The notes under the pieces: model-generated
Database searches by the model: none
What the model was told of the DNA's origin: nothing
Seen by the model: the letters and a program-made list of their open reading frames with translations, nothing else
Program-made: the position numbers and the translations under genes
Origin: Bacillus sp. CECT 9360
GTDB lineage: Bacteria; Bacillota; Bacilli; Bacillales; DSM-1321
DNA: 64,000 bases
Direction of reading: 5' to 3'
Assembly: GCF_918741275.1 (NCBI RefSeq)
Contig: NZ_CAKKNA010000010.1
Span: 124,001 to 188,000 of the forward strand
In this document: piece after piece, positions 1 through 8,628 of the stretch
Layout: each line of letters begins with the position of its first letter
Position numbering within the stretch: position 1 is the first letter of the stretch

Positions 1-861
1 AAACAAATCTCATCTGAAGTGGAACGTTTACTACAGCAGTACAACATAGCCCATACGGATGTATTGGGGATGGGGGCTGGCGTACCCGGAATAACGGAAA
101 CGACAACAGGTATAGTGGTTGAGGCACCTGCGTTAAACTGGGTTCAATATGATTTTATTAGTGAAGCCAAGAAGTTTTTTCCATTCCCTGTTTATGTTGA
201 CAATGATGTGAATGTGGCCGCACTCGGAGAACAGTGGCTGGGCAGCGCAAAAAATAGAAAGAATGTGATATTTATCGCCGTTGGCACAGGTATTGGAAGC
301 GGTATTATCATTAATAATCAGTTGTATCGCGGATCTTCTAGTGCTGCAGGGGAGATCGGGTACACGGTAACAGATAAAACGGATTTAAAACATGACTTTA
401 AACCGACCTTTTCTCGCTATGGTTATTTAGAAAGTGTAGCTGGCGGCAAATCAATAGGGGACAGATTCACAACATATATTAGAAATGAGCCTGATCACCC
501 TCTATTTGAACAGGTTAAAATAAATGGACTGACAGGTGAGATAGCATTTGAATGGGCGAAAAAAGGCGACACAATCGCTCTCGAAGTGATTGAAGAAGCA
601 ATTGAGCATTTGGCATATGGGGTGATCAATGTTGCTAGTTTGCTAAATCCTGAGGTTATTATTTTAGGAGGTGGTGTTTTAAAATCGGCTGAGCTCATTT
701 TACCTGATTTACGTAATATCGTGAATCAATATCTTCCAAGTTCAGTGGAAATTCATACATCACAGTTGGGTGATCATGCAGGAGTCTTAGGAGCTGTTTC
801 ACTGTTTTTACGGGAGCATGCAAGTATTTTAAATTATCATGACGAGGGGGATTATTCATGA
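1..861 (+). CDS. ROK family protein, probable transcriptional repressor (5' end missing)
   Basis: The reading frame is open to the left edge, so the N-terminus is cut off and the GTG at 19 need not be the start. What is visible is the sugar-kinase-like ROK fold: a VDNDVNVAALGE segment near the start and the phosphate-binding stretch AVGTGIGSGIIINN. The zinc-binding cysteine motif of active ROK kinases is not visible, which points to a NagC/XylR-type repressor whose winged-helix N-terminus lies outside the window, although a kinase cannot be excluded. It overlaps the next gene by four bases and is probably cotranscribed with the ABC importer, so it likely senses that system's substrate or a breakdown product. 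Confidence 0.8.
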   Translation, partial: KQISSEVERLLQQYNIAHTDVLGMGAGVPGITETTTGIVVEAPALNWVQYDFISEAKKFFPFPVYVDNDVNVAALGEQWLGSAKNRKNVIFIAVGTGIGSGIIINNQLYRGSSSAAGEIGYTVTDKTDLKHDFKPTFSRYGYLESVAGGKSIGDRFTTYIRNEPDHPLFEQVKINGLTGEIAFEWAKKGDTIALEVIEEAIEHLAYGVINVASLLNPEVIILGGGVLKSAELILPDLRNIVNQYLPSSVEIHTSQLGDHAGVLGAVSLFLREHASILNYHDEGDYS

Positions 862-1955
862 AATCAAAGAAAAAGGTCTCAATTGGTATGGCGTTTACGT
901 TATCAGTAACTTTGTTGCTTTCAGCTTGCAATTCAGAAGAAAGTTCAAGTTCAAGTTCAAGTTCAAGTAAAACGAAAGAAAACGAAGATAAAATGGAAGA
1001 AAAAATTGTCGTGTATTCACCTCATGGAAAAGACATTTTGTCTAAGTTCGAACAACAATTCGAGCAAAAATACGACATCGATGTCGAGTGGTTAGATATG
1101 GGGTCACAAGAGGTTCTTGACCGTGTCCGCTCTGAGAAAAATAATCCACAGGCTGATGTTTGGTGGGGGGCACCGTCCACCAGTTTCGACCAGGCAAAAG
1201 ATGAGGGCCTTTTAAAGCCGTATAAACCAAAATATGCCGATACGCTTGAGGAAGGCTTCTATGAAGCGGACTGGCATTGGAGCGGTACAAGTCAGACACC
1301 AGAAGTTATCATGTATAACAGTAAAGAACTATCAAAGGAAGAAGCGCCAAAGGATTGGGATGACCTCCTCGATCCAAAATGGAAGGATGAGATCATCATT
1401 CGTTACCCTTTGGCATCCGGTACCATGAGAACGATTTTCTCAGCGATGATTTACCGCGATTTTAAGGATTCCAATGATCCGGCCAAAGGATATGATTGGC
1501 TTGAGAAATTAGATGCAAATACAAAAGAATACTCAGCGAATCCCGAGATGATGTACAGCAAAGTCGCTAAAGGTGAAGGGGCCCTATCCGTTTGGGCGAT
1601 GCCGGACGTTGTTATGTTGAAGGAAAATAAAAATTATCCATTTGAGTTTATTATCCCTGAAAGCGGAACGCCGGTATTGACAGAAGGGATTGCTGTAGTG
1701 AAAGATGCCCCGCATCCTAAAGCTGCAGAAGCATTCTATGAATTTGTCAACACACCAGAGGCTGCGAAAATTTTAGCTGAGGAATTTTACCGTATCCCAA
1801 CCAGGACCGATATTAAGGATTTGCCGAAATGGATTACTGATACAGAGATCAAGCCCATGGACATCGATTGGAAGGTATTCCAGAAAGAAAGCGATGCGTG
1901 GATGAAGCATTGGGACGAAAACATAAAGAGTGGAGATAAAGAAATTAAGGAATAG
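858..1955 (+). CDS. ABC transporter substrate-binding lipoprotein, family 1 (iron/polyamine type)
   Basis: 365 residues. The N-terminus is a lipoprotein signal with lipobox LLSAC, followed by a serine-rich linker encoded by a short tandem repeat and then a periplasmic-binding fold of the AfuA/FbpA/PotD group (IVVYSPHGKDILSKF near the start, VWWGAPSTSF, then EGIAVVKDAPHPKAAEAFYEFVN). It would sit on the outer face of the membrane and pass ligand to the permease encoded two genes downstream. The family binds Fe3+, polyamines, phosphonates or small anions, so the ligand cannot be read from sequence; the lyase at the operon end suggests an organic amino acid or chelate. Confidence 0.85.
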   Translation: MKSKKKVSIGMAFTLSVTLLLSACNSEESSSSSSSSSKTKENEDKMEEKIVVYSPHGKDILSKFEQQFEQKYDIDVEWLDMGSQEVLDRVRSEKNNPQADVWWGAPSTSFDQAKDEGLLKPYKPKYADTLEEGFYEADWHWSGTSQTPEVIMYNSKELSKEEAPKDWDDLLDPKWKDEIIIRYPLASGTMRTIFSAMIYRDFKDSNDPAKGYDWLEKLDANTKEYSANPEMMYSKVAKGEGALSVWAMPDVVMLKENKNYPFEFIIPESGTPVLTEGIAVVKDAPHPKAAEAFYEFVNTPEAAKILAEEFYRIPTRTDIKDLPKWITDTEIKPMDIDWKVFQKESDAWMKHWDENIKSGDKEIKE

Positions 1956-1969
1956 GAAGTGTGGTCGGT

Positions 1970-3073
1970 ATGGCGTCTATTAAACTTGAAAATGTCCAAA
2001 AAGCCTTTGGGAAAGTAATTGCGGTCGATCATTTAGACTTAGAAATTAATGATGGAGAGTTTTTTACCTTTCTGGGTCCAAGTGGATGCGGCAAGACGAC
2101 TACACTCCGCATGGTCGCCGGGTTTTACTATCCGACCAAGGGTGTCGTCCGGTTTGGCGAGAGAGATATGACGCGTGTACCTCCGGAAAAAAGAAATACG
2201 GGCATGGTTTTCCAAAACTATGCCCTTTTTCCTCATATGACGGTTTTTGAAAATGTGGCCTTTGGTTTGAAGGTTAGAAAAATTCCGGCTAATGAAGTGA
2301 AATCGCGTGTACAGGATGTACTGCAAAAAGTAAGGCTTGAAACATATTCAGACCGTCAAGTGAGCCAATTAAGCGGAGGTCAACAGCAACGTGTGGCACT
2401 TGCCAGGGCATTGGTAATCGAACCTGAAATATTGCTATTGGATGAGCCGTTAAGTAATTTGGATGCCAAGTTACGGGATGAAATGAGAAGTGAGATATTG
2501 CGATTGCAAAAAGAATATAAGATTACCACTATTTATGTTACTCATGATCAAGCGGAAGCCTTATCGATGAGTGATAGAATCGCAGTTTTTAATTTTGGCG
2601 TATGTCACCAGGTGGGAACTCCAACGGAAATTTATAATGCACCGTCCAATGATTTTGTCGCCAGTTTTATCGGCGAAATCAATCTGTTGCCCGTTAAAGT
2701 TGATAAAATCGATCAAGACAAAGTGCATGTATCTCTGTTAAATGAATCTAAGAAATTTGTTGTACATAATCAGCCATTTAATTTTGTTCCTGAAGGTAAG
2801 AAAGAAGGTCTATCCCTTTCAATTAGGCCGGAAGCGATAAAAGTCTTGGACAAACATGTTGAGGCTGCAAATGTATTTAAAGGAAAGATTACGGAAGTCG
2901 AGTTTTTCGGCTCTGTAATAAATCTAAATGTTAATGTAGGCGAGCTGCAGATACAAGTGAATCTGTTAAATGATAATAGGTCCAACAGCTTTAAAAAAGG
3001 AGCAGATGTATATGTACAGCTGCCGCCAGACCACATTCGTATTATTCCCATGGTAAGGGATGATGTCTCATGA
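1970..3073 (+). CDS. ABC transporter ATP-binding protein (PotA/FbpC type)
   Basis: 367 residues. Walker A GPSGCGKTTTLRM, Q-loop MVFQNYALFPHM, signature LSGGQQQRVALARAL, Walker B LLLDEPLSNLDAKLR and the H-loop THDQAEA are intact, followed by a C-terminal TOBE-like regulatory region. This architecture is the MalK/PotA/FbpC subgroup of import ATPases. The ATG at 1970 is preferred over a GTG at 1961 because the AGGAAG ribosome site at about 1954-1959 is correctly spaced only for the ATG. It sits between its binding protein and permease genes and energises the same importer. Confidence 0.88.
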   Translation: MASIKLENVQKAFGKVIAVDHLDLEINDGEFFTFLGPSGCGKTTTLRMVAGFYYPTKGVVRFGERDMTRVPPEKRNTGMVFQNYALFPHMTVFENVAFGLKVRKIPANEVKSRVQDVLQKVRLETYSDRQVSQLSGGQQQRVALARALVIEPEILLLDEPLSNLDAKLRDEMRSEILRLQKEYKITTIYVTHDQAEALSMSDRIAVFNFGVCHQVGTPTEIYNAPSNDFVASFIGEINLLPVKVDKIDQDKVHVSLLNESKKFVVHNQPFNFVPEGKKEGLSLSIRPEAIKVLDKHVEAANVFKGKITEVEFFGSVINLNVNVGELQIQVNLLNDNRSNSFKKGADVYVQLPPDHIRIIPMVRDDVS

Positions 3074-4761
3074 TGAAAAATCGCGATACTAGATTGACTT
3101 TATTGCTATTAATTCCTGTTATTTTAGTATTGATTGCTTATGTTCTTTATCCTTCTTTACGAACGTTATTTGAAAGCTTGCAAAAAGATGGCAGTATTAC
3201 CTTTGGCAATTATGATGACTTTTTTAGCCAGGAGTCGAAGACGAATTTAGAAGCATTATGGAATTCGGTTTATATTTCGGCTTTAAGCGTGGTCGTCAGT
3301 GCTCTGATTGGCATTCCCCTTGCATTTGTATTCAATCGGTATGACTTTCCGGGGAGAAGTTTATTTTCCACCGCGGCTATCATGCCCATCGTGCTTCCAT
3401 CTTTGGTCGGTGTAATGGCATTTATGTTTTTGTATGGAGAGACCGGGTTGATCCCAAATGCAATCAAGGATCTGTTCGGTTTGGATAAAGTACCCTTTAA
3501 AATAGGGGGGATATCAGGGATCTTAATTGTCCATGCGTACACGATGTATGTGTATTTCTATATGACTGTATCGTCGTCCATCAATAAAATCGATCCTTCT
3601 TTGGAGGAAGCTGCTTATAATTTGGGAGCCAGTAAATTTGCGGTTTTTTGGAAAGTGACGTTTCCGTTGCTGACACCGGCGATTGTTGCTGCTTCTCTAT
3701 TGGTGTTCATGATTTCCATGGCATCCTTCAGTGCACCGTTTTTATTAGCCGGCGGATTTCGGGTATTAAGCTTACAAATTTATTTTTCCAAGATTAATGG
3801 CGATATGGAAGTCGCTGCCACTCAATCGGTTATCCTTTCCATTGTATCGATTGTCTTTCTATTGTTTATGCGTTGGTATCAAAATCGCAAAGATTACAGG
3901 ATGGCGTCCAAAGGGATTGGCGCCCACCGAAGTGAAGTGAAAAATCCTTTCGTAAAGTGGACCATGGTCATCATTGGAATGGTTGGAGTGATCATCTTGC
4001 TCCTGCCGCATTTCACCATCCTCCTGCTTTCATTGGTACCGGATGGAACATGGACTTGGCAAACGTATCCTTCCGTCTTTAACTTTGAAAATTATCGGTT
4101 ATTATTCCAGGATCCTAATATTCTGAAGCCGTTAAAAAACAGCTTACTGTTGTCTGTCATTGCAACAGCCGCAAATTTAGTTTTTGGTGTCTTAACCTCT
4201 TATCTATTGGTAAAACGTAAATTTGTCGGTAAAAATTTTGTGGATATTCTGGTGATGATTCCTTGGGCGCTGCCCGCTACAGTTATCGGGATGAATCTAG
4301 TGTTTGCTTTTAATGAACCAAGCATTTTTACGTTTGGAAATATTCTGGTCGGAACGTTTTGGATCTTGCCTCTGGCCTATTTTATCCGCCACATCCCTTT
4401 GGTTGTTAGATCGACGAATGCTGTGTTAGAACAGTTGGATGATTCCATCGAGGAAGCGTCAAGAAGCTTAGGGGCTAAATGGTTTTATACCTTTAGGAAG
4501 GTCATTCTACCAATCATCATGCCGGGAGTATTATCCGGAACATTACTGGCCTTTGTGGAATCTGTTGGGGAATTCCCGACATCCGTCTTATTATATACGA
4601 TATCCAACCGACCAATCTCCATTGAAATAATGAATCAACTCCGAATGTTTAATATGGGGCAGGCAGCGGCATATGGAATGATCCAGATTGCGTTAATTGC
4701 CATTGTTCTCTTTATTTCCAATAAATTCTTCGGAGTGAAAGCTGAACAATCACTGTCATAA
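3070..4761 (+). CDS. ABC transporter permease, fused two-domain (FbpB type)
   Basis: 563 residues with two repeated permease halves. Each half carries an EAA-type loop that contacts the ATPase: EEAAYNLGASKFAVFWKVTF in the first and EEASRSLGAKWFYTFRKVIL in the second, separated by a hydrophilic linker. One polypeptide therefore supplies both halves of the channel, as in Fe3+-type and some thiamine/phosphonate importers. The start overlaps the ATPase stop, indicating translational coupling. A GGAG ribosome site for the next gene follows directly. Confidence 0.86.
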   Translation: MMKNRDTRLTLLLLIPVILVLIAYVLYPSLRTLFESLQKDGSITFGNYDDFFSQESKTNLEALWNSVYISALSVVVSALIGIPLAFVFNRYDFPGRSLFSTAAIMPIVLPSLVGVMAFMFLYGETGLIPNAIKDLFGLDKVPFKIGGISGILIVHAYTMYVYFYMTVSSSINKIDPSLEEAAYNLGASKFAVFWKVTFPLLTPAIVAASLLVFMISMASFSAPFLLAGGFRVLSLQIYFSKINGDMEVAATQSVILSIVSIVFLLFMRWYQNRKDYRMASKGIGAHRSEVKNPFVKWTMVIIGMVGVIILLLPHFTILLLSLVPDGTWTWQTYPSVFNFENYRLLFQDPNILKPLKNSLLLSVIATAANLVFGVLTSYLLVKRKFVGKNFVDILVMIPWALPATVIGMNLVFAFNEPSIFTFGNILVGTFWILPLAYFIRHIPLVVRSTNAVLEQLDDSIEEASRSLGAKWFYTFRKVILPIIMPGVLSGTLLAFVESVGEFPTSVLLYTISNRPISIEIMNQLRMFNMGQAAAYGMIQIALIAIVLFISNKFFGVKAEQSLS

Positions 4762-4778
4762 AAAAGGAGATGAATAGT

Positions 4779-6281
4779 ATGAACAATCTTAAAGAATTTC
4801 TCAAAAGAGAAGGCACGGCTTTTCCAGGAAAAACCTATGTCGAAGAATTATTAATGCCTGTTTTTAATGATCAGAGAGATTATTTATTCCATGTCATGTT
4901 CGACATTCACCGCGCACATGTCATTATGCTGGCGGAACAGGGCATTATTGATTTAGATGAAGCGAAGGTCATGTTAGAAGGAATCAACAAAGTCGCAAAA
5001 TCCAATATTACCTTGTTGACCTATCACCCCCAATTTGAGGACCTGTTTTTCATGATGGAGGCGAAGATAGGTGAAGAAATTGGTGACGAATTAGCTGGTA
5101 AGATCCACATCGGGCGCAGCAGGAACGATATGGGTGTGGCCATGTATCGGTTGGTTTTAAGAGAGCATCTTCTGAATACTTTTGAGAGTGCGTATCAATT
5201 AAGTGAAGCGCTTTTGGACCAATCTGCGCTGCATTCGGAAACCTATATGACGGGCTATACTCATACACAGCCTGCTCAGCCAACTACTCTAGGCCATTAT
5301 CTATTAGCGATTTATGACGTTATGCAAAGAGACATCAAACGTCTCTGGTCCGCTTATCATATAGTAAATCAATCTCCGCTGGGGGCAGCTGCTTTGACAA
5401 CGACCGGTTTTCCGATTAGCCGAGAACGTACCTGTGAGTTGCTAGGCTTTGACGGGATAATTGAAAATTCCTATGATTCAATTGGAGGAGCGGATTATCT
5501 GCTCGAGACTTCCACAGCCATCATGACATTTATGGTCAATACAGGTAGATGGATACAGGACTTTTTACAGCAGGTAACTAGGGAATTTGGTTCTTTTCTC
5601 GTGGCAGATCCTTATGTACAAGTGAGCAGCATCATGCCGCAAAAAAGGAATCCTGTATCGATCGAACACTCCCGTTCTATAGCAAGCAGTGCTTACGGAG
5701 ATGCACTGGCTGCGATTAATATGATTCATAATACCCCGTTTGGTGACATCGTGGATACGGAAGACGATCTTCAGCCTCATTTATATCGTGCATATAATAA
5801 TGCTAACCGGGTATTAAAATTAATGTACGCTGTCATCAGCACATTAAAAGTAAACTCTGAACATATGAAAGAAATGGCCAAAAAATCTAGTATTACAATT
5901 ACCGAATTGGCGGATACCTTATCCAGGGATTATCAGATATCATTTAAAAAAGCTCATTCAATCGCCAGCTACATCTCGAAGCGAACGATTAAAGAACAAA
6001 AAGAATTGTATGAATGGCATATAAACGATATTAATGAAATGATTCACGAATTCGTCAATGTGTCTTTGGCAGAAGATGAATGGAAAAAAATTATCTCGCC
6101 AGAGTATTTTGTTAAAATTAGAAGTATACAAGGTGGACCAAATCCAGATGAAGTTATGAGAATGATATCAGTCCGAAAGAAGAACCTGCATGACCAAGTT
6201 AAGGGCTACGAAGCGACAGTAGGGATTTTAAAGACAAAAAAAGCGAGTTTGGTTGAATTTTGTTTCGACGACAACAAATAG
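4779..6281 (+). CDS. Aspartase/fumarase superfamily lyase, argininosuccinate-lyase-like, not clearly ArgH
   Basis: 500 residues. Superfamily landmarks are GKIHIGRSRNDMG, GYTHTQPAQPTTLGHYL and the catalytic-serine loop SSIMPQKRNPVS. These differ from classical ArgH at conserved places (HIGRSRND rather than HTGRSRND, THTQPAQP rather than the usual THLQ(R/P)AQP, IMPQKRNP rather than LMPQKKNP). There is no argG beside it; it is the last gene of an ABC importer operon. The family eliminates fumarate from N-substituted aspartates, and EDDS lyase is a known ArgH-like example. A catabolic C-N lyase on an imported substrate is therefore the best inference. The ATG at 4779 is chosen over 4770 because the AAAGGAG site would touch the latter. 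Confidence 0.75.
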   Translation: MNNLKEFLKREGTAFPGKTYVEELLMPVFNDQRDYLFHVMFDIHRAHVIMLAEQGIIDLDEAKVMLEGINKVAKSNITLLTYHPQFEDLFFMMEAKIGEEIGDELAGKIHIGRSRNDMGVAMYRLVLREHLLNTFESAYQLSEALLDQSALHSETYMTGYTHTQPAQPTTLGHYLLAIYDVMQRDIKRLWSAYHIVNQSPLGAAALTTTGFPISRERTCELLGFDGIIENSYDSIGGADYLLETSTAIMTFMVNTGRWIQDFLQQVTREFGSFLVADPYVQVSSIMPQKRNPVSIEHSRSIASSAYGDALAAINMIHNTPFGDIVDTEDDLQPHLYRAYNNANRVLKLMYAVISTLKVNSEHMKEMAKKSSITITELADTLSRDYQISFKKAHSIASYISKRTIKEQKELYEWHINDINEMIHEFVNVSLAEDEWKKIISPEYFVKIRSIQGGPNPDEVMRMISVRKKNLHDQVKGYEATVGILKTKKASLVEFCFDDNK

Positions 6282-6583
6282 GTCTTGATTTAAGAAAAGA
6301 ACTTAGAATTGGCATAAATGTAAGCCAAAGCTTCAGCTAGAAATATAATTGCAGGCAAAACTGTTAAAGTTATAAATATTAGTAAGAAAAGTTGCTCTTC
6401 TGGTTATTTGAACTGTGACCTATAAAGACATTTTACAATTTTTTAACTACTAGTTTTTTTGAATAGACTAAAAATAAGCGATTCATTAGGACAGCGGATG
6501 AAACAGAAGCAAGGACCAGCAAAAGTAAAGGTTCCCGCTTCTGTTTTTTATTTGCATAAGCTACACGTTAGCTAAAAAAGTAG
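6282..6583. other. Intergenic region without a gene
   Basis: AT-rich gap between two convergent genes. Apart from the hairpin at 6501-6550 I see no coding frame with a ribosome site and no repeat. Confidence 0.6.
6501..6550. terminator. Hairpin terminator between convergent genes
   Basis: AAACAGAAGC at 6501-6510 pairs with GCTTCTGTTT at 6537-6546 and is followed by a T-run on the plus strand. The reverse strand also ends in a short T stretch, so it may serve both the lyase operon and the Nudix gene. Confidence 0.65.
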
Positions 6584-7201
6584 TTAATCCAATATCGCCT
6601 CTTTATTAGGTTCCTTCAGAAATTCAAAAAGTGTTTTAATCTGTGACTCTATATTTCTACCCGTAGAAAGGTTTGGCAAATTGTATTTAGAGAAAAAATT
6701 AATGTCTTTTGTTTCGATTCCGGTACTTGCATGCCCACCGACTATCTCACATTGAATAAACAATTTATAATAGTGGTATGGTTGTGGCGGATGGGGATGT
6801 TTATTCATATCCAAAAGAGTGAGCAATTTTACAGGAACTGCATCGTAGCCTGATTCTTCTTTTAATTCTTTTACGATATTTTCAGCAGGGGAGTAACCTA
6901 TATCGCAAAACCCTCCAGGCAAAGACCATCTATTATCAATTTTTTCTCGAACCATTAAGATTTTATCATCTTTAAACACTACTCCGCGTACATCAACTTT
7001 AGGTGTTTGATAACCTGTTTCATTAGTAAATAAATCTTTGATTTTTTGCATTTCTAATCCGGTGTAGTCTTCGATAATCTCCGCACTTATACTTCGTAAT
7101 TCTTCATAACGTTCAATATCGTAAACATCTTTTGAAAAGGTCAATCCTGCTTGAGACAATGCTTGCATCCTCTTTGCCCATTCCAACCATTTATGACTCA
7201 T
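6584..7201 (-). CDS. Nudix hydrolase with N-terminal NUDIX_N domain
   Basis: 205 residues. Residues 1-60 match the helical domain found at the front of a Bacillus Nudix subgroup (SHKWLEWAKRMQALSQAGL), followed by the Nudix fold with the box GGFCDIGYSPAENIVKELKEE. The glutamate that usually follows the second glycine is tyrosine, which I believe occurs in this subgroup. Members hydrolyse nucleoside diphosphates linked to another moiety, ADP-ribose being a common substrate; the substrate here cannot be told. It is monocistronic and convergent with the lyase operon. Confidence 0.8.
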   Translation of the reverse strand: MSHKWLEWAKRMQALSQAGLTFSKDVYDIERYEELRSISAEIIEDYTGLEMQKIKDLFTNETGYQTPKVDVRGVVFKDDKILMVREKIDNRWSLPGGFCDIGYSPAENIVKELKEESGYDAVPVKLLTLLDMNKHPHPPQPYHYYKLFIQCEIVGGHASTGIETKDINFFSKYNLPNLSTGRNIESQIKTLFEFLKEPNKEAILD

Positions 7202-7406
7202 AAGAGATACCTATTTTTATAGAATGAATGAATGCAGTAACTGGATTGATAATAAACACTCCTTTTCATCTTTCTTCCAATTTTATCAAAAACTTAATGT
7301 TACAGGAGATAGATAACTATTTTTCTTTCGTCTAAGACGATGGATTCTGTCCTTGGAACTAAACCTGAGGTGGAATCGTCTATTTATAAAACGGGAGGTG
7401 CAGGAA

Positions 7407-7859
7407 TTGAAAAAAAGGTTGGCTGGATTATTAGTTTGTATGCTGCTAATTCTTATGGGCTGTTCGGATGATGCAATGACTGGCGGAAAACCACCTAAAG
7501 GAATGATTGTCATCGGGAAGGAAACATATGAGACCGTATTGGGAGCTTATTGTTGGAAGGGGATGTGTACTGACACTGCTGGTGCGGTTGATCTATTAAA
7601 AGGCAAAGCCCCTATAGAAGTGAAACCGAATCAGGAAGTGCGATTCGTAATCGATTACGAGCCTAAGCCAAACGAAATTCATCTCATGCAGACGAATGAG
7701 GGGAAGGAAAAGGAGGTAGCGGTGAAAGAAAATCGTTTCGTTGTTCCAAAAGAGAAAGGCATCTATTACTATGGCTATGGTGCATGGTGGATGGACGAGG
7801 AGGAAGAACAGCTATCACATGGCGATGCTCTCTATGCCTTTGTTCTGGAAGTGAAATAA
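7407..7859 (+). CDS. Small lipoprotein of unknown function
   Basis: 150 residues from a TTG start at 7407 with GGGAGGTG about six bases upstream. The N-terminus KKRLAGLLVCMLLILMGC is a clear type II signal with lipobox LMGC, so the mature protein should be anchored to the outer face of the membrane. The rest has two cysteines (YCWKGMC) that could form a disulfide, and an acidic C-terminal part with a YYYGYGAWW aromatic patch. I do not recognise the family. Upstream in-frame codons lack a ribosome site and would bury the signal peptide. Confidence 0.72.
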   Translation: MKKRLAGLLVCMLLILMGCSDDAMTGGKPPKGMIVIGKETYETVLGAYCWKGMCTDTAGAVDLLKGKAPIEVKPNQEVRFVIDYEPKPNEIHLMQTNEGKEKEVAVKENRFVVPKEKGIYYYGYGAWWMDEEEEQLSHGDALYAFVLEVK

Positions 7860-8008
7860 CTACAGGAGCCCCTAGGTTTGGATGCAAAAGATAAGCAGTT
7901 AACAACAGGACTAAATATACTTTACATATTTCGATTAAAAAGACTGTCATATATTGTTTGAATCTGTAGTATCCCATATATATAAATGAAAAGAGGAGGT
8001 GAACAGAA

Positions 8009-8245
8009 ATCGAGAATACAATCTTACAGGCACTGAAAGACATGGAAGAACGAATTAGTGGCAGTTTCGAGAAAATTGAGGAAAGATTGGAAGACATTCA
8101 AAAGCCTGAAGTTATGTCACTTTTAAAAACAGTACTGAAAAAGCAGGAAGAAATTGAACTTGAAACAGGATATTTTGCCGAAAGAGTAGAGGAACTTGGC
8201 AGGAAAGTGTATAAGATTGAGAGGAAGTTAGAAGAGCGTATATAA
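8009..8245 (+). CDS. Small coiled-coil protein, possible ATC start codon
   Basis: A GAGGAGGTG ribosome site at 7993-8001 lies seven bases before an in-frame ATC at 8009, giving 78 residues beginning (M)ENTILQALKDMEERISG. The first in-frame ATG is 8042, without a ribosome site, giving 67 residues. The protein is almost wholly heptad-like and charged (EKIEERLEDIQK, then AERVEELGRKVYKIERKLEER), so a helical or coiled-coil protein is likely. Function unknown. Either the start codon is non-canonical or a base differs from the ancestral ATG. Confidence 0.6.
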   Translation: MENTILQALKDMEERISGSFEKIEERLEDIQKPEVMSLLKTVLKKQEEIELETGYFAERVEELGRKVYKIERKLEERI

Positions 8246-8628
8246 AACTTATCTGTTCTCCTAAATTCTTCTAAGAAAATACCTCATCCAATATCCTCAT
8301 ACGAAACCCCATATACACTTTAATGAAAAATCACAGGATAAATAAATACAATGATTTAACCGCGGGTGTGCTGAATCTTCATATACACATCCGCGGTTAT
8401 TTCTTTAGTTTGAAGAGAAGATCCCCGATCCATAAAAGCGAGTAATTTCCCTATTATTCTCATTGTTAAGGCCTTGTTTACGAATCTTTATAACATAAAA
8501 TAACCTATCCCAGTTTACCTATGTTGAGTCTTTATTAAAGTGATTTAAAAGTTACGTAAATATGCCATTTTCTTTACTTCAGTCCTTTAATATTAGAACG
8601 TAATACAATTTTGAAAGGGGAATTTTAA
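8246..8628. other. Intergenic region with terminator
   Basis: Holds the hairpin at 8357-8404 and the AT-rich upstream region of the phosphoesterase gene. Nothing else is supportable. Confidence 0.6.
8357..8404 (+). terminator. Terminator-like hairpin
   Basis: TAACCGCGGGTGTG at 8357-8370 pairs with CACATCCGCGGTTA at 8386-8399 (one G-U pair), followed by TTTCTTTA. It probably ends the transcript of the coiled-coil gene. Confidence 0.7.

Noticed and set aside
4779-6281. Canonical argininosuccinate lyase of arginine biosynthesis
   Set aside because: No argG or other arg genes adjacent, several active-site motif differences, and cotranscription with an importer.
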